Assembly (NCBI RefSeq): GCF_019393635.1
Contig: NC_057865.1
Location: 301,768,885 to 301,832,884 of the forward strand
DNA from: Dromiciops gliroides
Lineage: Eukaryota; Chordata; Mammalia; Microbiotheria; Microbiotheriidae
Length of the DNA: 64,000 nucleotides
Reading direction: 5' to 3'
In this document: positions 43,931 through 54,904 of the stretch, one piece after another
How positions within the stretch are numbered: the stretch's first letter is position 1
Layout of the letters: every line of letters starts with the position of its first letter
The notes under the pieces: model-generated
Told to the model about the DNA's origin: nothing
Databases searched by the model: none
What the model saw: the letters and a program-made list of their open reading frames with translations, nothing else
Program-made: the position numbers and the translations under genes

Positions 43931-44830
43931 AGGGAGGGGGAGGGGACATTCCCTTAGGGAGCAGTCCTAAGTGCATCCCAGCATCCTGAAAACTGACATC
44001 GATGAGGAACTTACCATTGGAAAGCACTTTCCCTCCCTCAGCTTACGGGAACCTCATAGTAGACCTGAGATCCATCATATCTATGGAAGTCAATGGAAAA
44101 CCTATTCTAGTTGGCTATAAAGAAAGGGAGACAGCAAGAGTCAGGCAGCCTTGTCAAGTAGTGAGCTCCCTGTTACTGAAGGGATTCAAGCCCTCTGCGT
44201 ATGACTAGTTGTTAGAGATTTTCTAGAAGGGGTTCAGGAATGAGTGGGTAGGTGGGATCACTTGAGAGAAGTGAGGTATAGCATGTTTTAGATTGTAAAA
44301 GTCCATATAAATAAATGCCAGCCCCATCCAAAGCCTCTGTGGTTCTAAAATCAATTGTAAGATCCCCTTAGGAACACGGGCTGTCCCAATACAGATGAAC
44401 TTTGGTATTCTAAAACCTTCTCTGTGGATTTCTTTGTCACACACCATTGAATGGCCGGGGACTTGGTCTACTACACTTTTATTACTCAATTTCCCTCTGC
44501 TCTGCAGACTCTTTTTCTTCTCTTTTCTGGGTATTTAGTGGTTAGTAATTCCAGAATCAGAGGTTAGTAGCAAATCTTAATTTCTTTGAGACGGGCTACA
44601 AAAGGGGCTTGGACTAAGGGACGTGGATCTCTGTGGATCTGTCTCCCCTTAGAGCAGGGTAGGTGGCCACATGTTGAGCAGACGCTTCAGGCATGGCTTG
44701 AATGGCTGTCCTCTGAGACAAGAGAAATAGGCTGACTCTTTTGGAGCAGATTGGAGGGAAGAGTGGTTCACCTGGAGGATTGTTCGGCAGAGGCAGGGGA
44801 AGGCAAGGCTGTGGGCAGGAGGTCTGCTTT
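43931..44830. other. Unique stretch, no gene seen
   Basis: A possible repeat fragment near 44330-44420. Nothing coding recognised. Confidence 0.35.
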
Positions 44831-44834
44831 CAAG

Positions 44835-44990
44835 GCTCCTCCCAGCTCTGGCTTTTTCAGTTCCCTGTGCTAAGGCTAGTCACAAATCTGGCATTTTATG
44901 TTTGATGTTCCAAGGACCCTCCCAGCCCTGACTTGACTGTGATAAGGACCCTCTTAGCTTGGACAATTTGGGTCCCATTCTATGATTGCC
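44835..44990 (+). repeat. SINE-tail minisatellite, degenerate, about 4 units
   Basis: AAGGCTCCTCCCAGCTCTGG, TTCCAAGGACCCTCCCAGCC and GATAAGGACCCTCTTAGCTT. Confidence 0.6.
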
Positions 44991-45149
44991 CATTGGAACA
45001 GCCCGACTCATCAGGCTGACAGCATGGTTACTCATTGACCACCTGGGCATGAGATTTGGCTCAGAGTCAAGGGGCAACCTCCTTCTGTTGTTGCCATCTC
45101 TGAAGCTGAATCTTCATTTGTCATCAGGACATGGGATTGGCAGCAAAGC

Positions 45150-45455
45150 CCAGTGGGCAGGACCCTGTCCTGGGAGGCAGGAGAGTTACCTTTCAGCCCT
45201 TGCGCTGGGGACCTTGAGCAAGTCCCTTTCCCTCCATGGACGTGCTCCCTCCTCTGCCAAATGAGGGGGCTTAGATTAGGTGAGCCTTCATTAACGTGCT
45301 CTGACCTTTTCTCTTCTCAGCTCTCTCCCCATTCTGACATTCTGTGGTAGCTTTGAGATGCTGTGCTCTAAGATTCCTCCCAGTATGGACAATCTCTGTT
45401 CTTTGGTCCCTCCCAGCTCTGATAGCTGGTGTCATTGCCTTAACATTCTTCATAG
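45150..45455 (+). repeat. MIR-type SINE with tail minisatellite
   Basis: 45150-45290 is a sense MIR (GGGGACCTTGAGCAAGTCCC, CCTCTGCCAAATGAGG). 45300-45455 holds about four tail units (CTCTAAGATTCCTCCCAGTA, TTTGGTCCCTCCCAGCTCTG). Confidence 0.7.
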
Positions 45456-45489
45456 CTCTACCTCAGTCATCACTTAGGAGAGTTTGCTG

Positions 45490-45690
45490 CTCTCATTCAG
45501 TCACTGCAGTTGCATCTGATTTGTCATGGTCCCATTTGGGGTTTTCTTGGCAAAGATACTGGAGTGGTCTGCCATTTCCTTCTCTAGCTCACTTTACAGA
45601 TGAGGAAACTGAGGCAAACAGAGATGACTCTTCCTGACTCCAGACTCCGTACTCTATCTCCTACGCCATCTAGCTGCCCCATAGAAATAG
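45490..45690. repeat. BovB/RTE-derived segment joined to antisense SINE
   Basis: CCCATTTGGGGTTTTCTTGG and CAAAGATACTGGAGTGGTC are the BovB/RTE-type hallmark. They are followed by ACAGATGAGGAAACTGAGGC and CTACGCCATCTAGCTGCCCC. Less decayed than the copy at 22.0 kb. Confidence 0.75.
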
Positions 45691-45890
45691 TAGTCAGCGA
45701 TTCAGTTCCATTTGTCCCCATTTTGAGAAGATCTTCCTGCTTGGAGTCTGGGGTGGGAGGGAAAAATATGAGTAGGACAAAATCCCTCTCTTCCAGGGGA
45801 GGGATATATACACTGGGTGCCTTCAGCAAACAAAGCAGTCTCACTGTCCCCTGTGCTTGTCCTCCCTCACCCCTAAAATCCTCAGTAACC

Positions 45891-46039
45891 AGGGGCAGCT
45901 AGGTAGTGCAGTGGATAGAGCACTGGCCCTGGATTCAGGAGGACCTGAGTTCAAATGCAGCCTCAGGCACTTGACACTTACTAGCCGTGTGACCCTGGGC
46001 AAGTCATTTAACCCCAATTGCCTCTAAATTAATTAATTA
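45891..46039 (+). repeat. Marsupial tRNA-type SINE with target duplication
   Basis: GGGGCAGCTAGGTAGTGCAG to an (AATT)n tail at 46027-46040. Target-site duplication AAAATCCTCAGTAACC at 45875-45890 and 46040-46055 with one change. Confidence 0.93.
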
Positions 46040-46289
46040 AAAATCCTCAGTGACCTTATAGACTCAGCTTACCTAGCACTTCCTTTGGCAGAAAAGAAAG
46101 TCCATCCCAATTCCCCCAGTGGCCAGTGCCCTTCCGATCCCTTCTATCTATTTTGCACCTACCTACAGATACGCATCCTGGGAAGGAGCCAAGAACAGAG
46201 AATGTATGGGCTGTGCAGGGCCCTAAAGATCATCTACCCCTCACTCGAGAGAGGAGGAGGCTGATGGCCATGGAGGTTGTTCAATTCAT

Positions 46290-47060
46290 CATTTAGTAAC
46301 CCAAATGCCTGGCATAGCGCTTGGCACATAGTAGGAGCTAAATCAAGGTTTGTTGGTTCATCAATTGATGGAAGAGCGGTTCAAGGTAACAGTGATGTCA
46401 CAGGGAAGAGGGATGCTCCTGAGTAGCCAGGCTCTAGGCACACAGAGAGATCGGCGCCACAGCCTAGAAAGAACCCCAGACACCCGTGGGCTGAAGAGCC
46501 AGATCAGAGCCCCAGACTCATGATGCTGCCTCTGCCCCTCTGCCTCCCTCCTTCCCTCCTATGATGCTTATGAGCAAAGGGCTTTGTACATCTCCAAATG
46601 CAACAGAAGTATTGGCAGGGCATCAGAGCTGGGCAGTAAAGGGTGGTCTACCAGAAGAGATGGGAGGAAGTGGGAAGAGAAGACTGAGGGGAAGGGAGGG
46701 GAGTGCTTGGCCCTCCAGGCCAGAGCATCAGTCAGGCTTGTGAATGAAAAGAATGAGAGACAAGGCTGGAGAAATAGGGTGGAGCCAGACTGGGGAGGTC
46801 TTGGGAGTTTAGTTAGGTCCTTATGTTTGGTAGGAAGCCACAGGAGGTAGGTGAGCAGGGAAGGGCAGGATGTGGACTGGACTTTCTGAAGAGTCATCTA
46901 GACAACACTGATTTGGTGCCAGAGGACTTGGCTCAGGCACTCACTCCTGCGTGGCAAGTCACTCGCCTTCTCTGGGCTTCTAGTTTTCTCAGCTATCAAA
47001 TGAGGGAAGTTGGGACTGGGTGACTCCAATGTGCCTTCTAGCTCTAGATGGATAGACTTA
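46290..47060. repeat. Old repeat fragments and MIR
   Basis: 46295-46360 is an interspersed repeat end (GCATAGCGCTTGGCACATAG). 46690-46850 resembles part of the ancient family at 22.9 kb. 46900-47055 is a sense MIR (GGCAAGTCACTCGCCTTCTC). Confidence 0.45.
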
Positions 47061-47214
47061 AGGACCACTCCTGGACAGGGGGCAGTTCTCTAGTTTGGGA
47101 GCAAGAAGGTTAATGCCTCTCATCTCTGGGCCAACCAGTCCTGTAGGGATTCCACTTGGGACTGAGAAAATGCCTCCCCTTTTGGTCACCAGGGTGTCCT
47201 GTTTACAACCAGTT

Positions 47215-47400
47215 GTGGGGCAGTGGAATGAGTGCTACCCTGGAAGACAGAAGACCCGACATTCACTTTCTGTGTGACCTTGGCCAAGTCCCTTTCTCTG
47301 TATTGTCCTCAGTTTCCTCTTTTGTAAAATGAGGGGACTGGAAAAGATGACTTCTGAGGCCACTTCTAGCCATAAGGCCAGGATCCTATGAAGTCCCATT
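47215..47400 (+). repeat. Sense MIR-type SINE, near full length
   Basis: GTGTGACCTTGGCCAAGTCC, CCTCAGTTTCCTCTTTTGTA, GACTTCTGAGGCCACTTCTA, GGATCCTATG. Confidence 0.82.
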
Positions 47401-47739
47401 ACTTCTAGGCAGGATGAGAGGAAGGGAGTAGGTGACCTAAGGTCTCTTTCAGCTCTATGGTGATATAATCTCTTCCTATTGCAGCCTGGACTAAGTGGCT
47501 TCCATCCATTGATTATTAGGTGAGTGGTAGTGCTGTGTATGGTGGGAGTCAGGAGGCTGGGGATTATACCTATATTTGCCATGAACCCTAGGATTGACTT
47601 AGGTCAAGTGACCTGACCTCTTGGGCCTAAGGGTCCTTCTCTAGAAAATGGGGACAATAGCCTTTGCCTTGCTTCCCATACAGTGCTGTTTTGAAGATCC
47701 AAAGTGGGATATGGATAGAAAAGGTTTGCAGAATGCAAT

Positions 47740-47890
47740 TCACTTGTTCATTCAATTCAGTAAACATTTATTAGGCACCTACTGCATACCAACCGCCGTG
47801 CTAAGCTGCCAAGGGTACACAAAGAGGACAAAATGATCCTTGCCCTCAAGGGGCTTGTGATCAAATGTAAGTTCATGGTGTGAAAGTCAG
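47740..47890 (+). repeat. Interspersed repeat 5' part
   Basis: TTCAGTAAACATTTATTAGG, CACCTACTGCATACCAACC, GTGCTAAGCTGCCAAGGG, CCTTGCCCTCAAGGGGCTTG. Confidence 0.65.
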
Positions 47891-48209
47891 AGATGAGGAT
47901 TATAACGACAATGACACCTCCAGTCCTTTTCTCACTTAGAAAGGGCCTTTGAGTTACATGTGACCTCATTATACCCCGCCCCATCATTGCTTCATCCTCC
48001 TGCTGCACCTGATCTGGTGACGTTCCGGGACAGGCCACTCTCTTGTTACTCTTTTTTACATTTAATATCTGCTGAACTCTTTCTGAACTGGATGGAATGA
48101 CTCCTTCCTGTAGCTGGATGGAAGAACCAGGATATAAGTTCGCTGGGACTCTTCTGCTCCCCCCCCCACCCCCCCTGCCCCAGGTCAGGGGGATGACGTT
48201 TGTCTCGTC

Positions 48210-48815
48210 GCACTCCCACATGGCTTTGGCTTCTCTCGTTAGGCCTCCATGTGTGAAGTACTTTTCATTTTGTCCAGTTTAAAGATTATCAGTCTTGGGA
48301 ATGGTAGACTTTGAAAAAAATGTTGTTAGGTTTCTCTGGATTAGTGTGATCGCTGCACAATTCGGGGCAGCCAGCCGTCATAGTGCCTTTGTTCCAGCTC
48401 ACTTTGTTGGTGGATTACTCAAATATATTTGGGGGCTTGTCCTTTTTGTGGAGAGCAGCTCATTGCCCATTCTCTCATGAAAGAGAACAACAGGTTTCAA
48501 ATGGCTCCTTCTGATCACTGGCTCATGGCTCAGGCATTTGGCAGGTGGGACATTTTTGCCACTTGCAGTGCTGGGTTGCCTGATTTCCACTGTTTCCTTC
48601 CCTAACCTGCATGGATCAGTAAGTCTGGGCTCCATGATGAGCTTTGTGTAATTTCTAGTGTCGATGACCTGTCCCTGGATCACAATCTGAGTGTCTCATC
48701 ATTTGCTGACATAGAATTTGTTGAGTTCATGTGGATGTCACCCATGGAAGGCCTTTTGATGCTTCGGCTGGATCTTAGTCATGTCATAGGTTCCAATGGG
48801 AGGTAAAAGGCTTTG
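48210..48815 (-). other. Unidentified relic, possibly a decayed processed pseudogene
   Basis: A stretch of about 600 bases, lower in GC than its surroundings and not SINE, MIR or L1. On the minus strand it gives broken but open-looking segments, including IQGQVIDTRNYTKLIMEPRL and MGNELLSTKRTSPQIYL. One longer frame, about 48683 down to 48399, runs 94 codons. I do not recognise the source, so no function is claimed. It could be unique intronic DNA or an old interspersed element. Confidence 0.25.
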
Positions 48816-48824
48816 GTCTCATTT

Positions 48825-48950
48825 GCCAAATGAGTCAAGAAGTATTTCTTAAGCACCCAGAACTATGCAAGGTGCAGGGGGATACAAACACTAAAGGGAC
48901 ACAGTTCCTACTCCTCCAGAGAGCTGACATCCTACTAGAATAGCCTAAGG
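48825..48950 (+). repeat. Interspersed repeat 5' part, diverged
   Basis: GTATTTCTTAAGCACCCAGA, GTGCAGGGGGATACAAACAC, CAGAGAGCTGACATCCTACT. Confidence 0.5.
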
Positions 48951-50460
48951 GAAGCCACGCCCCCCCCCAGTCCACTGCTTGGCAGTCTGTGTCCCAATAC
49001 TACTTTCAGCCATTTATCATGTGGTCTTGGAGCATCTCTCCATCCTCTTGTATGAGGAAGGGTCTCTTTCTCTGGCCGTCTTGTGTTAAGGACCCCTATG
49101 GTTCACTAACATTGAATCTGGTTTGGGAACAGTACTCTCCAAATCTGTTACAGTTCTTTCAGCAGTTGGGCATCTTGGAGAGTCTGTGTCAAGACTGGTC
49201 TTGTGTGGGTGTTAATTGCTTTAAGTGTGATCTTCAAACTTAGCTTATTATTATGTTCTGGGCCCTCGATTTCGGTGGGGTAAGAAACTCCCCCTGATGG
49301 TTGCCTGGGGCAAGCTGTGACTTACCCAGGGTCACACAGCCTTGGTGGGCCAAAGATGAAACTTGTAGCTGTATCTGTCTAACACCAAGGAGAGGTCTCC
49401 AGCTAACAATGACTAAGGCTCAGGAAGGGAAATTGACCAGTCCTGGGGCACACATACCTATATCTCAGGTCCAAGCCCCAGTCTCCTGACTCTAAGCCTA
49501 TTACTCTCTTTACTCTGCTGCCTCAGGTTGAATGCAAGAGTCTACTTGAAAGCATTCTTGACTGATGGTCAGGTGGTCTCCAAGCTCATGTGCTCTTAGG
49601 ATCAGAGATTAGGGGGCTCTTAGGGTTTCCCTTGTGGCCCCCCAAGACCATTGCCTTCTTCCTCTTCTCCCTCTCAGGCAGTGCTGGGGGCAAAAGGGAG
49701 GGCCCCCTCCCTTCATGGTCCCAGCCCAATGCCAGACTCCCCTGAACCACAGCCCTGGCAGGTGGTCATCTGCCCTCAAGTAGAAACAGGCCTCCTGAGG
49801 GCTGCCCCCAGTGCCCCCAGTGCTGCCACCTGGGACAAGAGGAGCAAGACTAATTTCTCCTCTATGATATGGCCTGTCAAAAACATGGAGACCCTGCCCA
49901 CGTCCCCATCCTCCCCTCGAGCCCAGGTCTCCCTTTGTCCAGGCTGAATAACCCAGCCCATCTTCAGACACGGACAATCTCCAGACCTTCACCCTGTCCC
50001 CTGCCCTCCTCTGACCCCACTTCCTACTCCTCCCTTCATGTCTGAGCCAGGCCCACCATTTGGTGGCTCTTGGGAGCAGGGCACAGAAAGGACTGGGTCC
50101 TTTCCTCAGCCCCCTCCCTCCCTTGTCAGATGAGACCCAGGGAAGGGCTCCCAACCTGATAAAAGGGTCATTGTGAGCCTGGGCCAGGCAGCTCTGCGAG
50201 GACAAAAACATCATTTGTCTTATCTGGGAACCACGGAGGAGCCTCAGCTCTGGGCCTCCCCGGGCCTGAGGCCTGGGGGACCTGGAGGGGGAGGGCAGGC
50301 CACTGCTCTGAGGAAGGAGAAGAGGCCCACTCCAGCTAGACACAGGCCCCGGCAGGCCCCTTCTGGTCTGGGCAGTGCCCTTCTCCATAGGGACACCAAC
50401 ACTGAGGGAAACAATCGGGCCAGGCCAGAGCAGATGAAAGGGACCCCACAGTTCAGGACC
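48951..50460. other. Gene-free stretch, largely unique
   Basis: An antisense SINE-like piece lies at about 49300-49520 (TTACCCAGGGTCACACAGCC). The 49600-50460 part is unique and GC-rich. A 311-codon minus-strand frame covers it but has no recognisable domain. A patch at about 50150-50235 (GATAAAAGGGTCATTGTGAG, ACAAAAACATCATTTGTC, TTATCTGGGAACCACGG) has an enhancer-like look with GATA-type and RUNX-type words. Confidence 0.4.
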
Positions 50461-50464
50461 CAGC

Positions 50465-51265
50465 CAAGGTGGGTGAGGGGAATGTGACCTTGAATGAGTC
50501 ACCTCGTCACAAGTAACTTCAGGCTTTGGTTTTCCCATTTGCACAAAGCAGGTGTGGCACTAGAAGAGCTACAGGGACCTTCCCAGCTCTGGCTTTGTAT
50601 GTTCTGTGGTCCCTCCCAGCTTTGATATCCCTTGTTCTAAGGCCCTTCCAAGCTTTGACATCCTCTATCCTGAAGGTCTGTTCTAAGGTCCCTCCTGGGG
50701 CAGCTAGGTGGCACAGTGGATAGAGCACTGTCCCTAAAGTTGGGAGGACCTGAGTTCAAATCTCAATTTAGACACTTACTAGCCATGTGACCCTGGGCAA
50801 GTCACTTAACACCAATTGCCTTAAACATCTGGGGCCATCTTCAGTCGTCCTGATAGATATCTTGCCACTGGATCCAGATGGCTCTGGAGGAGAGAGTGAG
50901 GCTGGTGGCCCTGCACAGCCCTCCCTCACCTAAATCCAATTCACTATAAGTCATGACATCACCCCATTGTCATGGTCCTCTTTGAGAAGGAAGGATGACA
51001 AGCAACAACAACTAGGCCCCCTCCCACCTCTGACATTCCCTTTTCTGAAGCTCCTCCAAACTCTGACATTCCGTGTTCTAAACTCACTCTTGATATTCTT
51101 GTTCCAAGCTCATCCTCAGATCTAATATTCTTTGTTTTCTATTCCAAGGTACCTCCCATCTCTGATGTATTAGAACACAAACAAGTTCCAAGTCTCTCCC
51201 ATCTCTGACATTGTTTGTTCTATGTTCTGAGTCCCTCCCATCTCTGACTTGCTATGTTAGAGTCC
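50465..51265 (+). repeat. MIR with long tail minisatellite, split by a SINE
   Basis: 50475-50570 is a sense MIR 3' half. From about 50575 the tail unit repeats (CTCTGGCTTTGTATGTTCTG, GGTCCCTCCCAGCTTTGATA, AAGGCCCTTCCAAGCTTTGA). The array is cut at 50697 by a SINE and resumes at 51012 (CCCCCTCCCACCTCTGACAT), running to about 51265. In all there are roughly ten degenerate units. Confidence 0.75.
50697..51011 (+). repeat. Long-form marsupial SINE
   Basis: A tRNA-type head (GGGGCAGCTAGGTGGCACAG) continues past ACACCAATTGCCTTAAAC into a distinct 3' body (TCAGTCGTCCTGATAGATAT, GGATCCAGATGGCTCTGGAG, TCATGGTCCTCTTTGAGAAG). It ends in an ACAAGCAACAACAAC tail. About 315 bases, twice the short form, and the fullest SINE copy in the window. 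Confidence 0.85.
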
Positions 51266-51839
51266 CTTCCAACACTGAGGGGCCAGGAGAAAGGTTCAAC
51301 TCAAAGGCATGTGAGGGAGAAACTGCTGTGTTCATGGGGGATGGCCAGGTTCCCTGATCAGTCACCCAGGCCTCTCTGGAGAGCACTTAGAACTGGGCAG
51401 GGGCTGGCATAGAGGGTGAGAGTGGAGGTGGGGCAGGGGCCATGGCCATGATCCAGTCTGCTGGGGGAGCTGAGCTGGGAAGACCCTGATCTATGGGGTG
51501 AGACATCATTTCCTCACAGCTGTCCCATGATGGGACAGAGAGGTAGTGAGCCCTTATTATTAGTGTTTAAGCAAAGGTTGCATGGTCCTCTGTAGGTGAG
51601 ATTGGGAAGGAGATTCCTGGCCTGGGTTTGATTAGATTCCGTTTCACAATCTTGGTGCCTAGTATGGGTACACCAGGGAGCAAGGCACTGGGGCCACAGA
51701 TTGAGGAGAGATGGTAAGGGGAGTTGGGACAACAGTTCAAGTCTGGCAGAAGCACAGGGTATAAGACAAGGATTAGAGCAAACTGGATCCCCATTAGGGA
51801 AGCCTTCAAAGTCAAGCTAAGCAGGGGTTATGTTATCAC

Positions 51840-52350
51840 CAAGAGGTGATAATAGGGGGCCCCTGAAGGACTATGACGAAGGGAGTGAGAGGAGAGGGAG
51901 ATCTGAGCTTTAGGCAGATTATTTTAGAAGCTGTTCAGAGGATGGATGGGTTGATTGTAAAGAGAAGAGACTAAAGGCAAGACAATCAATTAGAGGGTAA
52001 TTACAATAAGGTCCCAAATGGTTGTAGCTTCTGAACTAGTTTGGTGACTTGAACCGGGCCAGTATAAGAGATTTTGTAGAATTGACAAGATGTGGCAACA
52101 AGGGCACCTTAGAGGCATCTATCTGATAGAATCCCACCTTTTACTGATAAGAAAACTGAAGCCCAGAGGGGTAACACAGAGCTGGGGTCGTGGGGTGCGG
52201 AGGAACAAAGACCCAGTGGCTGAGATGGCAGGTCCATGGACAATTTGGGGGGAAAGGCTGAGGTGGACGTGCTGAGTGTGACGGGCCATTTGGGTGGAAC
52301 TAGCCTTCAGGCAGTTGGAAGTCTGGGACTGGTCTAGGGGAGAGCCCCTA
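51840..52350 (+). repeat. Ancient long interspersed repeat, second copy
   Basis: GATCTGAGCTTTAGGCAGAT, GAGGATGGATGGGTTGATTG and AATTGACAAGATGTGGCAAC are diverged forms of the family at 22.9-23.7 kb. An antisense MIR piece is embedded at about 52110-52185 (TTTTACTGATAAGAAAACTG). Confidence 0.45.
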
Positions 52351-53004
52351 CCAAGAGATGGAGGCAGTGGTATGCTGACAAAATGTTTAACAAGGGGGTG
52401 TGTGTGTGATATGTAGTAACACCCCTTTAAAGCTTAGTCTGCATTATTAATACTTGCTTAAGTCTAGACCATCAACAAAAATAAATGGAGCCCAGATTTC
52501 TAGCGATTGCCAATTCCTGAGGGATAAATGCTCCCAGTGGCGAATAAAGCAACAGGTACTGGCAAGCTGGTTAGAGCTGTCCCTGCACACCCCTAGTTGT
52601 AGGTCTGTGAGGTTGGGGCAGAGCCTTGGGGCACCCCTTCCCCCTCCCCCTCCCCAGAAGGCAGGAGGAGGGACCTGGGAAGCAAACCAAGAAGCGGTGG
52701 ATAGAAGGGTAGGAGAGCAGCCTCGCTCAAGGCGACATCCATTTTGGGTACGCTTCCCATTGTCACAGTGGGGATGTGCACTGTCTTCCTGCTTCTGCTT
52801 CTGTGTCCTGCACCTTGCATCAATCCCACAGTCTCCCAAGGCTCTTCTCTGTGTCCTTCCTGGTCTATGCCCAGTGGCTCCAACAATATAGATTGCACAC
52901 ACCTGTGAATACCAATGACGCCCTCCCTCCACCCCTCCCCCGCCAGTGCCCCAGAGAGCCCAGTGATGGCCAGGAAAGCTCTGTTCCCATGTCAGAGTAC
53001 AGTG

Positions 53005-53005
<1 letters not shown>
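52351..53005. other. Unique stretch, no gene seen
   Basis: Open frames on both strands over 52450-52930 (up to 161 codons) lack recognisable domains. Confidence 0.35.
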
Positions 53006-53007
<2 letters not shown>

Positions 53008-53078
<71 letters not shown>

Positions 53079-53180
53079 TCTCCTCTCTTACTTTTGTCTG
53101 TCCATCTCTTTCTTTCCTCTCTCTCCCTCTCCTGTCTGTCCCTCTCTTTCTCTCCTTTTCTCTGTCTCTCTCTTCTGTTT
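53008..53180. repeat. (TC)n microsatellite and pyrimidine-rich shoulder
   Basis: An uninterrupted TC run of about 65 bases, then about 100 bases of C/T-rich sequence. Confidence 0.95.
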
Positions 53181-53224
53181 CTCCCTCTCAATTTGTATCC
53201 CTCTTTGAATTCCCATCTTCCTAA

Positions 53225-53480
53225 CTCAAAGTCAGGCCTCTTCTGCCCATTTTACAGAGAATAGAATGGAGACCAGGACTTGGCCAAGGTCTTTACAGAA
53301 GACAGTGACCTTGTGATTCAGTGTAAAGTGCTTGGAGCACCTGAATGTATCTTCTAACACCCTTTACCTCTGGGGGTTCAGTTTCCCCAACTATAAAATA
53401 ACCTAATGGGTGACCCCTAAAGTCTCTTCCAGCTTGAGATCTGTGCTTGTCACATTTGGTGTAATAGAGGGGATTCTTGG
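53225..53480. repeat. MIR-type SINE remnants
   Basis: CCCATTTTACAGAGAATAG (antisense) then CAGTTTCCCCAACTATAAAA, TGACCCCTAAAGTCTCTTCC (sense). Confidence 0.55.
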
Positions 53481-54480
53481 TTGGGGCAAATGGGACTGGA
53501 CAATTTCTGGAGTGCTCCCCAACTCTGAGACTCTCGGCGGCCATCTGTGTGACTGGGCCAGTCCTCCTGCCCCCTCTATGACTTGAGCTTCATTGACCTC
53601 ACCCTTAAAATGGGGGTGACCACCCATTTACTTTCAGGAACACACTGCGTAAGAAGGCCTAGAGAATGGCACTAGAGTCTGCCCCTCAGCCAGGCCTGAA
53701 TGGGTGAGTGACAGGGGCTGAGGACAGCCCCGCTAGCCCAGGGGGCTCGCCATGGCCTCCGATTTGCAGTGGTGGTTTCCTGTGATGTGGACACTTGTCC
53801 CCTGGGAACCAGTGTATGGCCACCAGCCCTGAGCCCAGAGCCACAGGACAGGCTTGCTGCCAAAGGAAACCACCCTCAGTGATGGAGGTGGCCATAAAGC
53901 CAGGGCCAGAAGACTTTATGGCCATCCCAGACCTGCTCCTCAACTCCCAGATGAAAAACTAGGTGGCCCACAAGCCTGCCCCCCCCCAGAGCAGGGGTGT
54001 TCCCAGAGAGGCCAAGCAACAGCTGAGATCCCTCTGCTGAGGTGGTGTGGAGCATTGGGAGGTGCCCTTCAGGTGGGGACCAGGCTCCTCACAGTCCAAG
54101 CCCTGCCCCCTGGGTGGCACTGGACAAGTCAGTTCTCTGCTAGGAGAGTCTGTTCCTTCCTTATGAAACAGACATAGAAGTTACAGGTTAGTGCCTCATG
54201 GGCTTCCTTTGAGGACAGTGCTTTGTCCATGTCAGGGTGCTATCAGAAACAGGGCATCCTCCCCCTCTTTTCGCTGTCATCACCATTACCAGGATAACTG
54301 CGATGACTGTTATTGTTGTTACTATTGGAATTTCTGTTCCCAGGGAAGTGGGAAGGCTGAGCCAGGCAAGTTTTCTTCCCAAGCTCCCAGACCTTGGTGC
54401 TCTGTCATGCTCCCCTTCCTTAGATTCCCCCAGATCTCTCTTTGTCTTTATCATTCAAAGTCTCCAGTGTGTCATGGATA
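53481..54480. other. Mostly unique, no gene seen
   Basis: A short MIR-like piece lies at about 53530-53620. A TTATTGTTGTTACTATTGG run lies near 54310. Nothing coding recognised. Confidence 0.35.
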
Positions 54481-54600
54481 GAGGGATGGGTACGGAGTCA
54501 GGAAGCTCTGGGTTCTAATTCCACCTCTGACACCTCCTGGCTGTGTGACTCTGGATGGGTCACTGATGTCTGAGCCCCTGGTGTAGAGCAGGTGCCAACC
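54475..54600 (+). repeat. Sense MIR-type SINE 5' half
   Basis: GAGTCAGGAAGCTCTGGGTT, CTAATTCCACCTCTGACACC, GGCTGTGTGACTCTGGATGG. Confidence 0.7.
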
Positions 54601-54904
54601 TGTGTTGGAAGAGGGTCTTTCCTCCCCCAAAGTTCCCAATACCAGTGAAATCATGGATTTGGACTAAAAGTATGTGGCGTTTATCTCACACTGGGTGTCT
54701 GCCAAATGTTTCCTGAATTTGGAGTAACACAGCTGGAGTCCAGAACAATAATAAGGGGAAATAACAGAAGCAACAACCCCTTCCATCTGCATGAGACCTG
54801 AAGGGCTTGAAGGCATTTCCACCTCATTGTCTTCTCTGACCCTTCCCCAGCACATTCCAGAAATTTCAGATTAGTGAGTGTCCCATCCAGGCCTGAGAAC
54901 ATTC

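Noticed and set aside
49609-50544. 311-codon minus-strand open frame
   Set aside because: Compositionally biased with no domain I recognise and no splice or conservation evidence. Kept only as unique intronic DNA.
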